DNA from: Acholoe squamosa
Lineage: Eukaryota > Annelida > Polychaeta > Phyllodocida > Polynoidae
Direction: 5' to 3'
Assembly (NCBI GenBank): GCA_949317995.1
Contig: OX439036.1
Coordinates: 26,681,854-26,745,853, forward strand
Length of the DNA: 64,000 nt
Shown here: positions 27,501-34,048 of the stretch, in pieces
Position numbering within the stretch: the first letter of the stretch is position 1
Layout of the letters: the number at the start of each line of letters is the position of its first letter
Made by a program: the position numbers and the translations under genes
Notes under the pieces: model-generated
What the model was told of the DNA's origin: nothing
What the model saw: only the letters and a program-made list of their open reading frames with translations
Database searches by the model: none

Positions 27501-30333
27501 GTTGGCAGTAGCTTGGCTTGAAGTTGATGTAGGAATGGTGTCTGACCAACACTGATATCAACAGGCACCGACGTATACAGACGGTAGAAATCTAGTACGA
27601 GTACAGAGATGTCACTCCCAATTGTCAAATCATACAGGATATTTTCCAATTTTGGTAAACCTTCTGCCAGGATATGACCCATGGAAACTCAGAAAGAAAT
27701 GTGAATCTCTATGAAAGGATCGTCCTTGTCAGGAGCACGAGGCCAGTTCATATAACAATATCACAGTCCTGGTTTTATATAAACTCTTCTTGTACCTTTA
27801 GTATGCAGTACACAATTAAGATCTCCTAATGGAATCTATAGCTTTTCTACAGAAATATGTAGGCCTTTGGAACGTGAAATCCCCTGGAATCAGGGAAACC
27901 ATGAATACTTCCATCGTTGTCAAATACACTGAACGCCTCTAGATACTCATCTAAACTGGATACTATGTGGGCATGGTGTCTGATGTCAATTTATTCCACC
28001 TTCTGTGTGGGAGAGTGGCGTACCAACGTTTATTTCTGTATTCCTGAGCAGCTCACAGTAGAGCATCCATAAAGTGAGCTGCTCCCTCTCATAGGGTCCA
28101 CCATCAGCCATAACAAGGGTGTCCCTGCGTGGGAGGAATGAGAAGTAAAGTAGCCACTTGGTGCAGCAGGCCCTGCAGGCAATAAGGACTGGGTTAGACA
28201 GCTGGGATGTAAGTGGTAGGTGCTGGTTTGGTGGGGTGTGTGGCACTACCTGTACCAACACCAAACAGAGACTATGTATTGACTGTTGGCACTGGGCGCC
28301 TGCTGGGTGGGCTATGGTACGTGCTTGGGGCAGGTCTGGTGAAGGTGTAGTGGACCCTGGAGAAATTGGAAGATCCTGGATAGTTGGAGGGAAGGAGATG
28401 GTCTAGGTGGGGTAGGGGATTCACCCAGCTGAGTATACGGTCCTGATAATCACACAGGGGAGGTAAAAGCTGTGGGTGGTCATTCTGATCCTCTTGGAGA
28501 GCTTTCAATGCACTCTTCACTCCCCAAGCTCAGTTAAAACAGATACGGAACCGATCGCATTAGCCAGGGGCTACATTTCCACGGCCTTGTAAGAAGAGCC
28601 AAGTTCCAGAAATCAATGAACATTTTGGCAATGAAAACCTGGTTGGGATTTCTCTGCACGAAAATATCGACCAGAGAAGTGAGATCTGCCTTTGTAATCT
28701 TAGAAGATAAAGAATTGGTGAGCAGCAAGTGATTGCCCCTCTAATAAATTAAATAGCCTCCCAAAGTACTTTAGTACAACATTAACACTTTCGGCTGTGG
28801 TATCTTTTAGTAACTAAAGGTCATGTCACATGTGATGCTATTTAGCTGCATTGGCTTAATTGAAAAGTAACTAACTCAGTAATTGATATGGAGGCGGGTA
28901 CTAGGAATGCAGGATTGTCCTTGTCTGGTGAGAGACCATTGTGTAACGACTATGGGTATTCAAGGCATGTCACGTAAATTTATAATGTGGGGCTAACTTA
29001 TTCCCCAAAGCTGACCTTCTAAGTCTCCAGAGTAATAGGAGGCAGGTCAAAGTGGCCGCTTATGTTACTAATTTATCGATTTGTAGATTCTAAGTCCACA
29101 TATGAAGCAGTTCTAAAAGGAGGTACATATACAAACGTTTGCAATGTTGCACCAAATTAAATCACATCAAATTCCATTTAGCATTCACACCGATACTTAA
29201 CATTCTATATTGTCTAACATTTGACATCTACCTTTTTGCTACGTTGGAAAGCGTTTGCTATTTACTCAGATAGTCTAGAGGACAGATCTTGGCCAAATAC
29301 CGTTTTCTCATGTAACCGGAGACCTTGTGTTATGAATCTTCTACCTGGATGGGACCTTATTACCATCTACATCCATCTCCTCCTCTTCACATGATCTCTT
29401 TTCAATATCAATATGCTGGGAAGGTTATTGATTCCCCCTTTAATATGTCCATTTCATTATGTGATGTGTGGTGTTTTTGTGGTGTGAGGATCATGAGCCA
29501 GATATACCACAGGAAACTACTGTCACTTAACACAAAGGTATACCTCACTTGTACAACTCCATAGCTAAAATATGTACCTAATGATTATGATCAGATTAAC
29601 GGTATGTTAAACTTGAATTTACCAACAGTGAGGGACTAAACTAAACTGGAATTATGAGAAGGTCCCTGGTTCTAGAAGATGCATTATGGCTCCAGATTTA
29701 ACCACATGTCTTAATGAATTAAAAGGAGCAATAACACCATGCCCAAGCTGCTGTGTGAAGCAGAATGTGTAATTATGGGGAGCAGGTGCTGCAGATTTAA
29801 ATAGCTCATGATTAACTACTTGCATGAATATTACTTCAAGATACCTACAGGTGATGTATTATTAAGAATATGTGTACAACAGGTTCTGCACTTCATGATA
29901 TTCTCTATCTATATTACTGCAGAATGTACTAGTCATATGAATAGGAGTCATAAAATGGCTGCCATTAATATTGAGTTTAAAAGTCCTAATTTCACAATCG
30001 TGTATGGTATCTATGCACCTCTGATAGCAACATAGGTCAAGGTATATTAAGTAGAGTATTCATCGACACTAAATCTAAAATGAAATGCCAATTTTTAAAT
30101 AAATATTCACTGCTAACGCACCAAGGAATGCAAGTTACTAGAGACAGTATTGCAAGAAAGGGCGTAGGTCATGACAGAATGCTGAGGTGTATACATACGT
30201 GGTCTGCTATGCCTCCCGGGAGGATGGTCTTGACAACTACACCAGTACTCTTGCCACCGATGATACCAAAGCCAAGGCCAGTGCCATCGTTGATTAGTTC
30301 GATCACTTCTAGCTGCGTCCATTCCGTATTCAG
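1616..30333 (-). CDS. MPDZ: MPDZ/PATJ-type multi-PDZ scaffold gene, partial: PDZ2 to PDZ5 plus Pro-rich linker
   Basis: Ten exons (30333-30199, 25178-24828, 23957-23840, 22953-22862, 22332-22197, 20774-20661, 10298-10042, 3897-3472, 3139-2885, 1972-1616) join with matching phases into 747 codons without a stop. By segment residue numbers the domains are PDZ2 (about 8-89), PDZ3 (176-264), PDZ4 (338-432) and PDZ5 (524-611), each with a GLGF-type loop (GLGF, GLGI, GLGI, GLGF). From memory of human MPDZ and PATJ, the order, linker lengths and motifs such as SILDYQDP and RSLVPGG match PDZ2-PDZ5 of that family; PDZ4 looks closer to MPDZ than PATJ. Family members scaffold apical junction proteins through C-terminal peptide binding. 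The first helix-B residue is His412 only in PDZ4, which suggests class I ligands there; it is Ser68, Asn243 and Leu589 in PDZ2, PDZ3 and PDZ5. L27-PDZ1 and PDZ6 onward are outside or unseen. An invertebrate gene may be co-orthologous to both vertebrate genes, so the symbol is provisional. Confidence 0.93.
1973..2884 (-). other. Intron (912 bp)
   Basis: The intron is bounded by ATG|GTGAGC and ..TTGCAG|ACG, phase 0. It is AT-rich and I see no repeat or coding signal in it. Confidence 0.8.
2885..3139 (-). CDS. MPDZ: Exon: C-terminal part of PDZ5
   Basis: The exon has 85 codons (residues 544-628), phase 0 at both ends. The acceptor is CTTCTGCAG|GAC and the donor ATG|GTGAGC. It begins [20 protein letters not shown] and carries the second PDZ motif [14 protein letters not shown] and the helix [10 protein letters not shown], ending in [10 protein letters not shown], all highly similar to PDZ5 of human MPDZ as I recall it. 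Helix position B1 is Leu589 instead of His, so this domain is not a canonical class I binder. The exon boundary inside LDYQ|DP splits the domain just after strand B. Confidence 0.95.
3140..3471 (-). other. Intron (332 bp)
   Basis: This is the shortest intron of the gene, bounded by CAG|GTGAGT and TCTGCAG|GAC, phase 0. Nothing else is seen in it. Confidence 0.85.
3472..3897 (-). CDS. MPDZ: Exon: end of PDZ4, linker, start of PDZ5
   Basis: The exon has 142 codons (residues 402-543), phase 0 at both ends; acceptor CACCCTTAG|GTT, donor CAG|GTGAGT. It opens with [20 protein letters not shown], the helix B part of PDZ4, with His412 at the class I position, and the last strand RVVIARRR. A linker of about 88 residues follows, containing [13 protein letters not shown] and KMKSRSLEP. 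The exon ends with [20 protein letters not shown] plus Q, the carboxylate-binding loop of PDZ5. One exon therefore spans two domains, as expected if the introns predate the domain boundaries. Confidence 0.95.
4115..5620. repeat. 64-bp minisatellite with decayed flanks
   Basis: Eight near-identical 64-bp units start at 4179, 4243, 4307, 4371, 4435, 4499, 4563 and 4627, each opening GTGTCAGACCTCAATACTGG (the first has TT for TC and ATA for TGG). Diverged units with the same CACCTGGCTACATG and TATACTACTACA blocks continue at 4131-4178 and about 4970-5620. The unit length is not a multiple of three and all three plus-strand frames stay open, so the long open frames here are by-products of the repeat, not genes. 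The array lies in an intron. Confidence 0.93.
5669..6375. mobile_element. TAACTCG-ended MITE, long subfamily
   Basis: The left end has a small stem GCGA..TCGC followed by GGTAACTCGGAAAG, and the right end reads TATAACTCTTCCCGAGTTAA, giving inverted ends TAACTCGG/CCGAGTTA. The interior (AAGGTTTCCCAATGGAATGT, CCCAAAGGGTCGC, GACATCAGCACTGC) is shared with the element at 21547-22097. No transposase is encoded. Confidence 0.8.
6540..6728 (+). repeat. Microsatellite-headed dispersed repeat, copy 1
   Basis: A (GTGA)n head is followed by TTTAACGCCATTTCGACAAC, then CAGTGCCCGCACATATGTGC and ACCACACACATCC, ending in the small hairpin GGGCTAGGGAAGCCC. Other copies are at 18159-18340 and 19322-19508. I see no tRNA-type promoter boxes, so whether it is a SINE or a MITE is open. 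Confidence 0.8.
8705..9108. mobile_element. CAGTGGCGGA-type MITE, diverged copy
   Basis: The ends AGTGGCGGGTTTAGAGGGGG and CAAATCCTGGATCAGCCACT match those of the compact copy at 20322-20480. The flanks GCGAG and ACGAG resemble a 5-bp target duplication. The interior is non-coding. Confidence 0.65.
9470..9523. repeat. (TA)n microsatellite
   Basis: This is an uninterrupted TA run of about 27 units next to a G-run at about 9449-9462. It yields meaningless Tyr-Ile open frames on both strands. Confidence 0.97.
9573..10026. mobile_element. TAACTCG-ended MITE next to the PDZ4 splice donor
   Basis: The left end is AAATATAATGCAGCAACG with a GCAA..TTGC stem, then GATAACTCAAAAAG; the right end is TATAACTCGCTTTTCGGGTTAA. 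It is very similar along its length to the copy at 11022-11567 but lacks about 60-90 bp near its left end. The right end stops 10 bp beyond the donor hexamer of the PDZ4 exon (10041-10036). Confidence 0.87.
10042..10298 (-). CDS. MPDZ: Exon: linker end and N-terminal part of PDZ4
   Basis: The exon has 257 bases, starting in phase 1 and ending in phase 0 (residues 316-401). The acceptor is TCTCACCTAG|GTAAAG and the donor GAA|GTAAGT. The helix-like stretch [20 protein letters not shown] precedes the [10 protein letters not shown] loop; [12 protein letters not shown] and [11 protein letters not shown] follow. Compared with the remembered human MPDZ sequence, where the loop runs straight from ATV to GHHF, this protein has about 11 extra mostly charged residues ([11 protein letters not shown], 364-374) between strands B and C. 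Confidence 0.95.
11022..11567. mobile_element. TAACTCG-ended MITE, full-length copy
   Basis: The left end AAATATAATGCAGCAATG carries a GCAAT-GTAA-ATTGC stem, then GATAACTCGAAAAG; the right end is CTCGCTTTTCGAGTTAA. The inverted ends TAACTCGAAAAG/CTTTTCGAGTTA match over 12 bp. The body is nearly the same as that at 9573-10026. Confidence 0.88.
11845..12040. mobile_element. TATAAGCCGC-type short MITE
   Basis: The left end TAAACACCCGCGTATA and the right end TATACGCGGGAGTTTA are inverted repeats matching at 15 of 16 positions. Internal GTATAAGCCGC and GTGCGGCTTATA segments repeat the motif. A related, looser copy is at 35394-35612. Confidence 0.75.
14158..14286. mobile_element. CAGGGATG-type small element, diverged
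   Basis: It begins CAGGATGGAAGTGACTGTGC and ends GATTTCCATCC, and its inside AATCCCCTGAATATAGG resembles the elements at 22395-22535 and 50013-50166. The ends are less well preserved than in the 50-kb copy. Confidence 0.5.
15168..15480. repeat. Degenerate ~42-bp satellite
   Basis: The stretch alternates TAATTGCTGACAAATAGTG, AGTAATTACTGAC and ATATATTGA blocks about every 42 bp, for seven or so diverged units. It is intronic and non-coding. Confidence 0.8.
16350..16486. repeat. Short tandem duplication
   Basis: Two segments carry the same core, GTTTTC.CG.., ..GACG.CTCTGCAG and GTAATGTGGGCT, at about 16350-16402 and 16432-16486. They are separated by a GTAGTGATTG-containing spacer. Confidence 0.6.
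16888..16918. repeat. Perfect 13-bp hairpin
   Basis: The two arms TATTCTTTGGGCA and TGCCCAAAGAATA flank the 5-base loop GTCTA. No T-run follows that would suggest a terminator, and the setting is intronic. Confidence 0.85.
18159..18340 (+). repeat. Microsatellite-headed dispersed repeat, copy 2 with variant head
   Basis: The head is (TGAT)n followed by GTTTTACAGCACTTTAGCGG; the tail ATGTGTCAGTGCCCGCGCAT to GGGCTAGGGAAGCCC is the same as in the copies at 6540 and 19322. The variant head also occurs alone, inverted, at 33987-34048. Confidence 0.78.
19322..19508 (+). repeat. Microsatellite-headed dispersed repeat, copy 3
   Basis: A GAGCGAGTGAGTGAGT head is followed by TTTAACACCATTTCGACACC, CAGTGCCCACGCATATGTGC and GTGGGCTAGGGAAGC. 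The arrangement is the same as at 6540-6728. Confidence 0.8.
20322..20480. mobile_element. CAGTGGCGGA MITE, compact copy
   Basis: The inverted ends are CAGTGGCGGATTTAGAGG and CCTGGATCCGCCACTG. TATCC directly flanks both sides, an apparent 5-bp target duplication. The interior has a long C run and is non-coding. Confidence 0.85.
20661..20774 (-). CDS. MPDZ: Exon: linker between PDZ3 and PDZ4
   Basis: The exon has 114 bases, phase 1 at both ends (residues 278-316, the first and last codons split). The acceptor is GATTTTTCAG|TTC and the donor TAC A|GTAAGT. It encodes [20 protein letters not shown] and then the helix-like [12 protein letters not shown]. No conserved domain is expected here; the assignment rests on phase fit, an uninterrupted frame and strong splice sites. 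Because it is phase 1-1 it could be skipped without shifting the frame. Confidence 0.85.
20775..22196 (-). other. Intron (1422 bp)
   Basis: The intron is bounded by GCA A|GTAAGT and TTTTTCAG|TTC. Most of its upstream half is the MITE at 21547-22097. Nothing else is recognised. Confidence 0.85.
21547..22097. mobile_element. TAACTCG-ended MITE, long subfamily, second copy
   Basis: The left end is GCGAT-AA-ATCGC, then TGATAACTCGGAAAG; the right end is GACTCTTTTCGAGTTAA. The interior shares TTTCCCAATGGAATGTGGAT, CCCAAAGGGTCGC and TCTGACATCAGCACTGCA with the copy at 5669-6375. Its right end lies 100 bp from the exon ending at 22197. Confidence 0.82.
22197..22332 (-). CDS. MPDZ: Exon: C-terminal part of PDZ3
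   Basis: The exon has 136 bases, starting in phase 0 and ending in phase 1 (residues 233-277 plus one base). The acceptor is CCTAAACTAAG|GTG and the donor GCA A|GTAAGT. It encodes [20 protein letters not shown] and then [13 protein letters not shown], which closely follows the helix B and last strand of PDZ3 in human MPDZ. Helix position B1 is Asn243, as in the human domain. [13 protein letters not shown] starts the linker. Confidence 0.95.
22333..22861 (-). other. Intron (529 bp) with a small MITE
   Basis: The intron is bounded by GAA|GTAAGA and AACTAAG|GTG, phase 0. It contains the CAGGGATG-type element at about 22395-22535. Confidence 0.85.
22395..22535. mobile_element. CAGGGATG-type small MITE
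   Basis: It begins CAGGGATGAAAGTGACTGGG, contains AAAATCCCTGAAATGCTCAA, and ends CTGAAGACTACCATCCC. It is the same family as 50013-50166. Confidence 0.75.
22862..22953 (-). CDS. MPDZ: Exon: middle of PDZ3
   Basis: The exon has 92 bases, starting in phase 1 and ending in phase 0 (residues 202-232). The acceptor is CAATTCCAG|AAG and the donor GAA|GTAAGA. It encodes [20 protein letters not shown] and [10 protein letters not shown], matching the human MPDZ segment around SGIFVKS and DGRIQ. PDZ3 is split over three exons. Confidence 0.95.
22954..23839 (-). other. Intron (886 bp)
   Basis: The intron is bounded by TCA G|GTAGGT and ATTCCAG|AAG, phase 1. No repeat or extra coding signal is seen. Confidence 0.85.
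23840..23957 (-). CDS. MPDZ: Exon: N-terminal part of PDZ3
   Basis: The exon has 118 bases, starting in phase 0 and ending in phase 1 (residues 163-201 plus one base). The acceptor is TTTTCCTTACAG|CCC and the donor TCA G|GTAGGT. It encodes [20 protein letters not shown] and then [19 protein letters not shown], carrying the GLGI carboxylate loop. One of the GAGC-W-GCTC motif copies (23934-23942) lies here within Glu-Leu-Leu codons. Confidence 0.95.
23958..24827 (-). other. Intron (870 bp)
   Basis: The intron is bounded by AAG|GTAGGG and CCTTACAG|CCC, phase 0. I see nothing else in it. Confidence 0.85.
24828..25178 (-). CDS. MPDZ: Exon: C-terminal part of PDZ2 and Tyr/acid-rich linker
   Basis: The exon has 117 codons (residues 46-162), phase 0 at both ends. 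The acceptor is TTGATTTCCACAG|GAC and the donor AAG|GTAGGG. It encodes [40 protein letters not shown] and VARG, close to human PDZ2 (helix B position B1 is Ser68). The linker [20 protein letters not shown] continues into a Tyr/Glu/Gln-rich and then Met/Gly-rich run ([18 protein letters not shown]). Several tyrosines in acidic context could be phosphorylated, but no defined motif is evident. Confidence 0.95.
25361..25608. repeat. Partial copy of the 840-bp repeat unit
   Basis: GAATACACCCATTATCGCTC, GGCGAATAACTCCTCTCCTG, CAATATCAGCAGGTGTTGAA and CCGCCATTTTGGATTTTG occur in the same order as in the tandem units at 30913-33022. The uninterrupted join GTTGAATAAGG here shows the pre-insertion state of the first unit there. 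Confidence 0.85.
25870..26230. mobile_element. Diverged TAACTCG-family MITE
   Basis: GCGGGAAAGTTGAT and CACCTCCTATGGGGCCTTA resemble the core of the 11-kb copy, and the right end is TATAACTCCTTTCGGGTTAA. The left boundary is not clear. Confidence 0.55.
27205..27320. mobile_element. 116-bp foldback element with 27-bp inverted ends
   Basis: Both ends read AATCTTACTCAC-Y-TGAGG-M-TGGATCCA inward (27205-27231 and 27294-27320), with 25 of 27 positions matching. Only about 62 bp lie between them. No other copy was noticed in the window. Confidence 0.85.
27815..27920. mobile_element. Fragment of the CAGGGATG-type element
   Basis: TAGGCCTTTGGAACGTGAAA, CCCCTGGAATCAGGGAAACC and AATACTTCCATC follow the right half of the elements at 22395 and 50013. 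Confidence 0.5.
30199..30333 (-). CDS. MPDZ: Exon: N-terminal part of PDZ2 (most upstream exon found)
   Basis: The exon has 45 codons (residues 1-45), phase 0 at both ends. The acceptor is GTATTTTACAG|CTG and the donor CAC|GTATGT. It encodes [20 protein letters not shown] and [20 protein letters not shown] plus GIADH, almost the same as human PDZ2 around [16 protein letters not shown]. It begins with a splice acceptor and has no plausible start codon, so at least one more upstream exon must exist. Confidence 0.96.
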
Positions 30334-30848
30334 CTGTAAAATACAAAACAAACAATTCGAGAATTAATCATGGCGCCAAAACTATACATAATAAAATAAA
30401 ACATTTGGGCTATTCTTTTTTTAACATTTCTGACTGAGAAATATTCCCTCTACAAACAGTAGTGCAAGAAGTACTCTTGGTGAATAATGGCGGATAGCAT
30501 GCTCGGCATATTTCCCTCCCTTGTCCACAGGGATGCTGGGGCATGGTGTTTAGCTATGTGACTATTCCTAAGGTCTAGGTAAATATTGCCGGCTACCGTG
30601 TTCCGCAGCTCCCTATCCTGTCCAAAGGGATGCTGACGCACGGTGTTTACCTATATGACTTTTCCTATGGTCAGGCTTCACCTTTAAGTTTGACTGCCGG
30701 CTCATTACAGTGTGTCAAAACGACCTCATTCTGACTCAACTTGTTACTGTATGAGGTCCATAGGAACTAACGCTATAACCCAGGAGGCTACTGAATACTT
30801 ATGGCATTGCACTCAGTCTTTGCGAAAATTTTTACACCATGCCGGACA

Positions 30849-30904
30849 TTCGGTCCTGCAGATATTTAATTCTGCAGGTCCGGTTCAATTTTTGCAGGAC
30901 CGAA
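30849..30904. repeat. Nested inverted repeats
   Basis: TTCGGTCCTGCA (30849-30860) pairs with TGCAGGACCGAA (30893-30904). Between them a further CTGCAG pair and a GTCCGGTTCAATTTTT arm occur; the latter is inverted again as AAAAATTGAAC at 30909-30919. The cluster lies at the left edge of the tandem repeat unit. Confidence 0.8.
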
Positions 30905-30912
30905 ACATAAAA

Positions 30913-32154
30913 ATTGAACGTGTGCAATGCACAATTGGCCCAGGTTCGTCCATGACCTACAATAGGTGACTGGCACTATAGTGACAGTCTGTCAGTTGTC
31001 AATGGTTAAGCCTATGGAGAATACACCCATTATCACTCGCATGTTTCATTCACGAATAACTCCTCTCCTGGCGAGTTAAGCATTGCACAATATCAGCAGG
31101 TGTTGAAAAATTCAACGACAAGCATTGGCACAGAGGGCTCAGGGTGACTTTTCCCATGTTTTTTTAAAGGTGTCCAAACCGTCTCACTTTTAGACGCTGT
31201 TTTTGAAACAAATAGAAACAAAGAGAGAAAAGTCCAGCCCGGAGGTAAACCTATGGAGGACTGGATTGGAGAAAATATTTTTATAAAATGACTTTTTTCT
31301 TTGTTTACTTTTATATGAACTCATGCATGGATTTTTGAATTTTTTTCTTCACTGTAACTGAAGACTGATATATGAACTACTCATGTATGGTGATTTTATT
31401 TGTTTACCTGCTTTGTTCCTTGTAGAAAATTGAGATTGAAAATTGGATAACTGACTTTTTGCCAATGCCACCACCTACCCGGCGTTATAGACTCAGGGTG
31501 GTCCCTGAGCCAATAAGGATCTAGATTAACCATAAAAAGGCATGAGACACTGTAATTCTCCTCCATTTTGTTATAATCAAGCAGTTTCGATGGCACCGTG
31601 AGTCGATCATCTCGCTGGCCGCCATTTTGGATTTTGCTGTTCTGTGCGCATGCGCGACCCCTCCTTGCCGGAAGTAGCATTTTTGATGGAGAAATGATAT
31701 ATTCTATCGATTTAACTTGAAATTGATTGCTTTTTGAATATAATCCATGCATCTTTGGCAATATCAATCGAATTGAATTGAATATACTCTATCTATTTAC
31801 TATTATTCGAAAAATAAAATCCAACAACCGGTTACTCCAGACCGGAAGTGAGGCGGTCGACATAACAAAAAAATGGTGGTCCGATTTACACACTCATATA
31901 TAAACAGTCTTAACCTGTCATATACAGAGATTTCCTCCTCACCTGCTGAAAAAAAGCGTCTTATTTGCCCAATTCCCATAGGAGTCAATTTGTTATATTG
32001 ACCCCCTGTAGACCGCCGAAATTGACCGCCCAATGCAATCCTATGGAGCCTCGTTTTCATGAGAAAGTAGGTCAAATATGTCAGGTTTTTTCTTCAGCTT
32101 TTTTCATAGCTAAAGAATTTTTTCCCAGGAATTGTGCATGTACAATGAAAGAAG
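30913..32154. repeat. Tandem repeat unit A (~836 bp plus a 406-bp insertion)
   Basis: The unit begins ATTGAACGTGTGCAATGCAC and ends GAATTGTGCATGTACAATG. It contains GCCGCCATTTTGGATTTTG and TGCGCATGCGCGACCC, and TCAGCTTTTTTCATAGCTAA near the end. Collinear with unit B except for the block at 31108-31513. No coding frame spans it. Confidence 0.85.
31108..31513. mobile_element. 406-bp insertion inside unit A
   Basis: The sequence around the block, GGTGTTGAA and TAAGGATC, is continuous in the copies at 25361 and 32155, so this segment is an insertion. It starts AAATTCAACGACAAGC and ends CAGGGTGGTCCCTGAGCCAA, with GGCTCAGGGTG / CTCAGGGTGG and AGCATTGGC / GCCAATGCC near its two ends. The class is unknown. 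Confidence 0.65.
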
Positions 32155-33022
32155 ATTGAACGCGTGCAATGCACGACTGGCCCAGGTGTCTGCATACCGT
32201 AGAGGACTGTCAATATAGTGACAGTCGTCAATGGTTAAGGCTATGGAGAATACACCCATTATCACTCACATTTTTCATTGGCGAATAACTCCTCTCTTGG
32301 CAAGTAAAGCATTGCAGAATGCTAGGTGGGCTTGAATAAGGATCCATATTAACCATAGAAATGCATGAGAGACTGTAATTCTCCTCCATTTTGTTATAAT
32401 CCAGCAATTTCGATAGCACCGTAAGGCGATCGTCTCACTGTCCGCCATTTTGGATTTTGATGTACTGTGCGCATGCCCGACCCGCTCCTTGCCGGAAGTT
32501 GCATTTTTGACGGAGAAATGATAGATTCTATCGATTTAACTTGAAATTAATGGCTTTTTGAATATAATCCATGTATCTTTAGCAATATCAATCGAATTGA
32601 ATCGGATAATCCCCTTAATTAACTGTTAAAAAAAAATAATTCTTACGACGAATGTATGTGTGCGCATGTCTGAACTCGCCTTGCCGGAAATGCGATAGCC
32701 ATAACAAACGTATGGCGGTCTGATTTACAAGGTTGGTCTATGAACTGTCTTAACCGGTCTTAAACACAAATTAACCAACTTTTCCTTTATCTATCGCATT
32801 ATATAAACGGTCTTCCGCCCGTACCTACTGAAAAAAGCGTCTTAATTGGACAATTCCCATAGGAACCCATGTGTTATGTCTATCGCGAAAATCTACCGCA
32901 CAATGCAATCCTATGGAGCCTCATTTTCATGAGAAAAAAAGTCTAACATGTCAGGTTTTTCTTCAGCTTTTTTCATAGCTAAAGAATTTTTTTCCCCAGG
33001 AATTGTGCATGTACAATGGAAG
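32155..33022. repeat. Tandem repeat unit B (~868 bp)
   Basis: The unit begins ATTGAACGCGTGCAATGCAC directly after unit A and ends GAATTGTGCATGTACAATGG. All landmarks of unit A except the insertion occur in the same order. The two units form a head-to-tail duplication. Confidence 0.85.
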
Positions 33023-33023
33023 A

Positions 33024-33305
33024 CTAGATCCTAAAGAACATGATTTTTTTGTTTAATTATCCCTCAATTTTGATGAGCAATTCCCATCTAAAGTGTCAAT
33101 TCCCGATCGTCAGTTTATGTCCAAAAAGGTGCCGCCAATAACCCAGGAGGACCTGGGCCAACTAGATCTTAAAGAATATGTTTCCATGATTTTTTGTCTA
33201 ATTATCCCCCAATTTCGATGAGCAATTCCCATCTAAAGTTCAAATTCATGACCATCAGTTTTTGACTGAAAAGGCGCCGCCAATAGCCCAGGTGAACCTG
33301 GGCCA
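33024..33305. repeat. Two ~140-bp tandem repeats
   Basis: Both units run CTAGATC.TAAAGAA.ATG, GATGAGCAATTCCCATCTAA, and CCAGG.G.ACCTGGGCCAAC. They join at about 33163 and directly follow unit B. Each ends in a short CCAGG..CCTGG hairpin. Confidence 0.85.
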
Positions 33306-33511
33306 ACCAGTACCCCACAACATTTTCTGTGAAAATATGAATATCATAAAGTTAAAATTATGTGATCTTTTTATCATGAAATCCGTTAGGATTCATAAAA
33401 TTCTGAGAGAAAAAATCATGAAATATTAATGCTTTTTTTAATGCTGTAAAAACCTTAATAATTGTCCAATTTGGATGCCGTAAAAAAGGCATATAGCCCA
33501 AGGCCTGGTTA

Positions 33512-33575
33512 TGACAGCAGGACACTTGGTCCTGCTGTGAGACAATTTCTCACGGCCCGTGAGTCATTCGGTCTA
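33512..33575. repeat. Two adjacent short hairpins
   Basis: ACAGCAGGAC-ACTTG-GTCCTGCTGT is followed about 10 bp later by CTCACGG-CCCGTGAG. Their role is unknown. Confidence 0.75.
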
Positions 33576-33986
33576 ATATCTCCAGACTCTTGTATTTACA
33601 TTTATGCAGACTTAAGCCCCGACCAGTGCTGAACGTTAATGTTGCACGAACAGACCAGGAGACGAGTCACTAACATTACTAACATTGGAACAGGTGGTAG
33701 GGTCAGGTATAGCAGCAGTAGTGTGGTAAAGGGCTCTTGAGCGTGCTGAGTTGGTTTTATAGTTATGCCATTATTCATGAAGCCAGAACGACTGTCAGCA
33801 GTATGGAAAATGGAGGAGGGCAGAAGGGAAGGAGAGACTGTGTAACAGGACCTACTTTCTTCTTATTACAGCCCCTGATTACAATCTTGTGCATGTTATA
33901 ATTTGGAAACGTGTTTGAGGTTGAGAAACCTAGGTCCTATCACCCAATCAAGATATCCCTTCTAACGTACCTCTTCACTATGGTTT

Positions 33987-34048
33987 AAGCACAGGATAGC
34001 CACTTAGTGCCGCTAAAGTGCTGTAAAACACAAATCAATCAATCAATT
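33987..34048 (-). repeat. Head-only copy of the microsatellite-headed repeat
   Basis: This is the reverse complement of the 18159 head: (TGAT)n, GTTTTACAGCACTTTAGCGG, CACTAAGTGGCTATCC. The GTGCACCACACAC tail is missing. Confidence 0.8.

Larger units (their letters stand above)
25179..30198 (-). other. Intron (5020 bp)
   Basis: The intron is bounded by CAC|GTATGT and TTTCCACAG|GAC, phase 0, splitting PDZ2 in its middle. It holds a partial copy of the 30.9-33.0 kb repeat unit, a TAACTCG-family element, a 116-bp foldback element, and a pair of GAGC-W-GCTC motifs 30 bp apart (28046, 28076). I see no other coding signal at 26.3-27.1 kb or 28.1-30.2 kb. Confidence 0.8.

Noticed and set aside
25351-32419. 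Similar minus-strand peptides in three places ([15 protein letters not shown])
   Set aside because: They are translations of the same repeat unit; the frame is not kept over the full unit and does not resemble a transposase.
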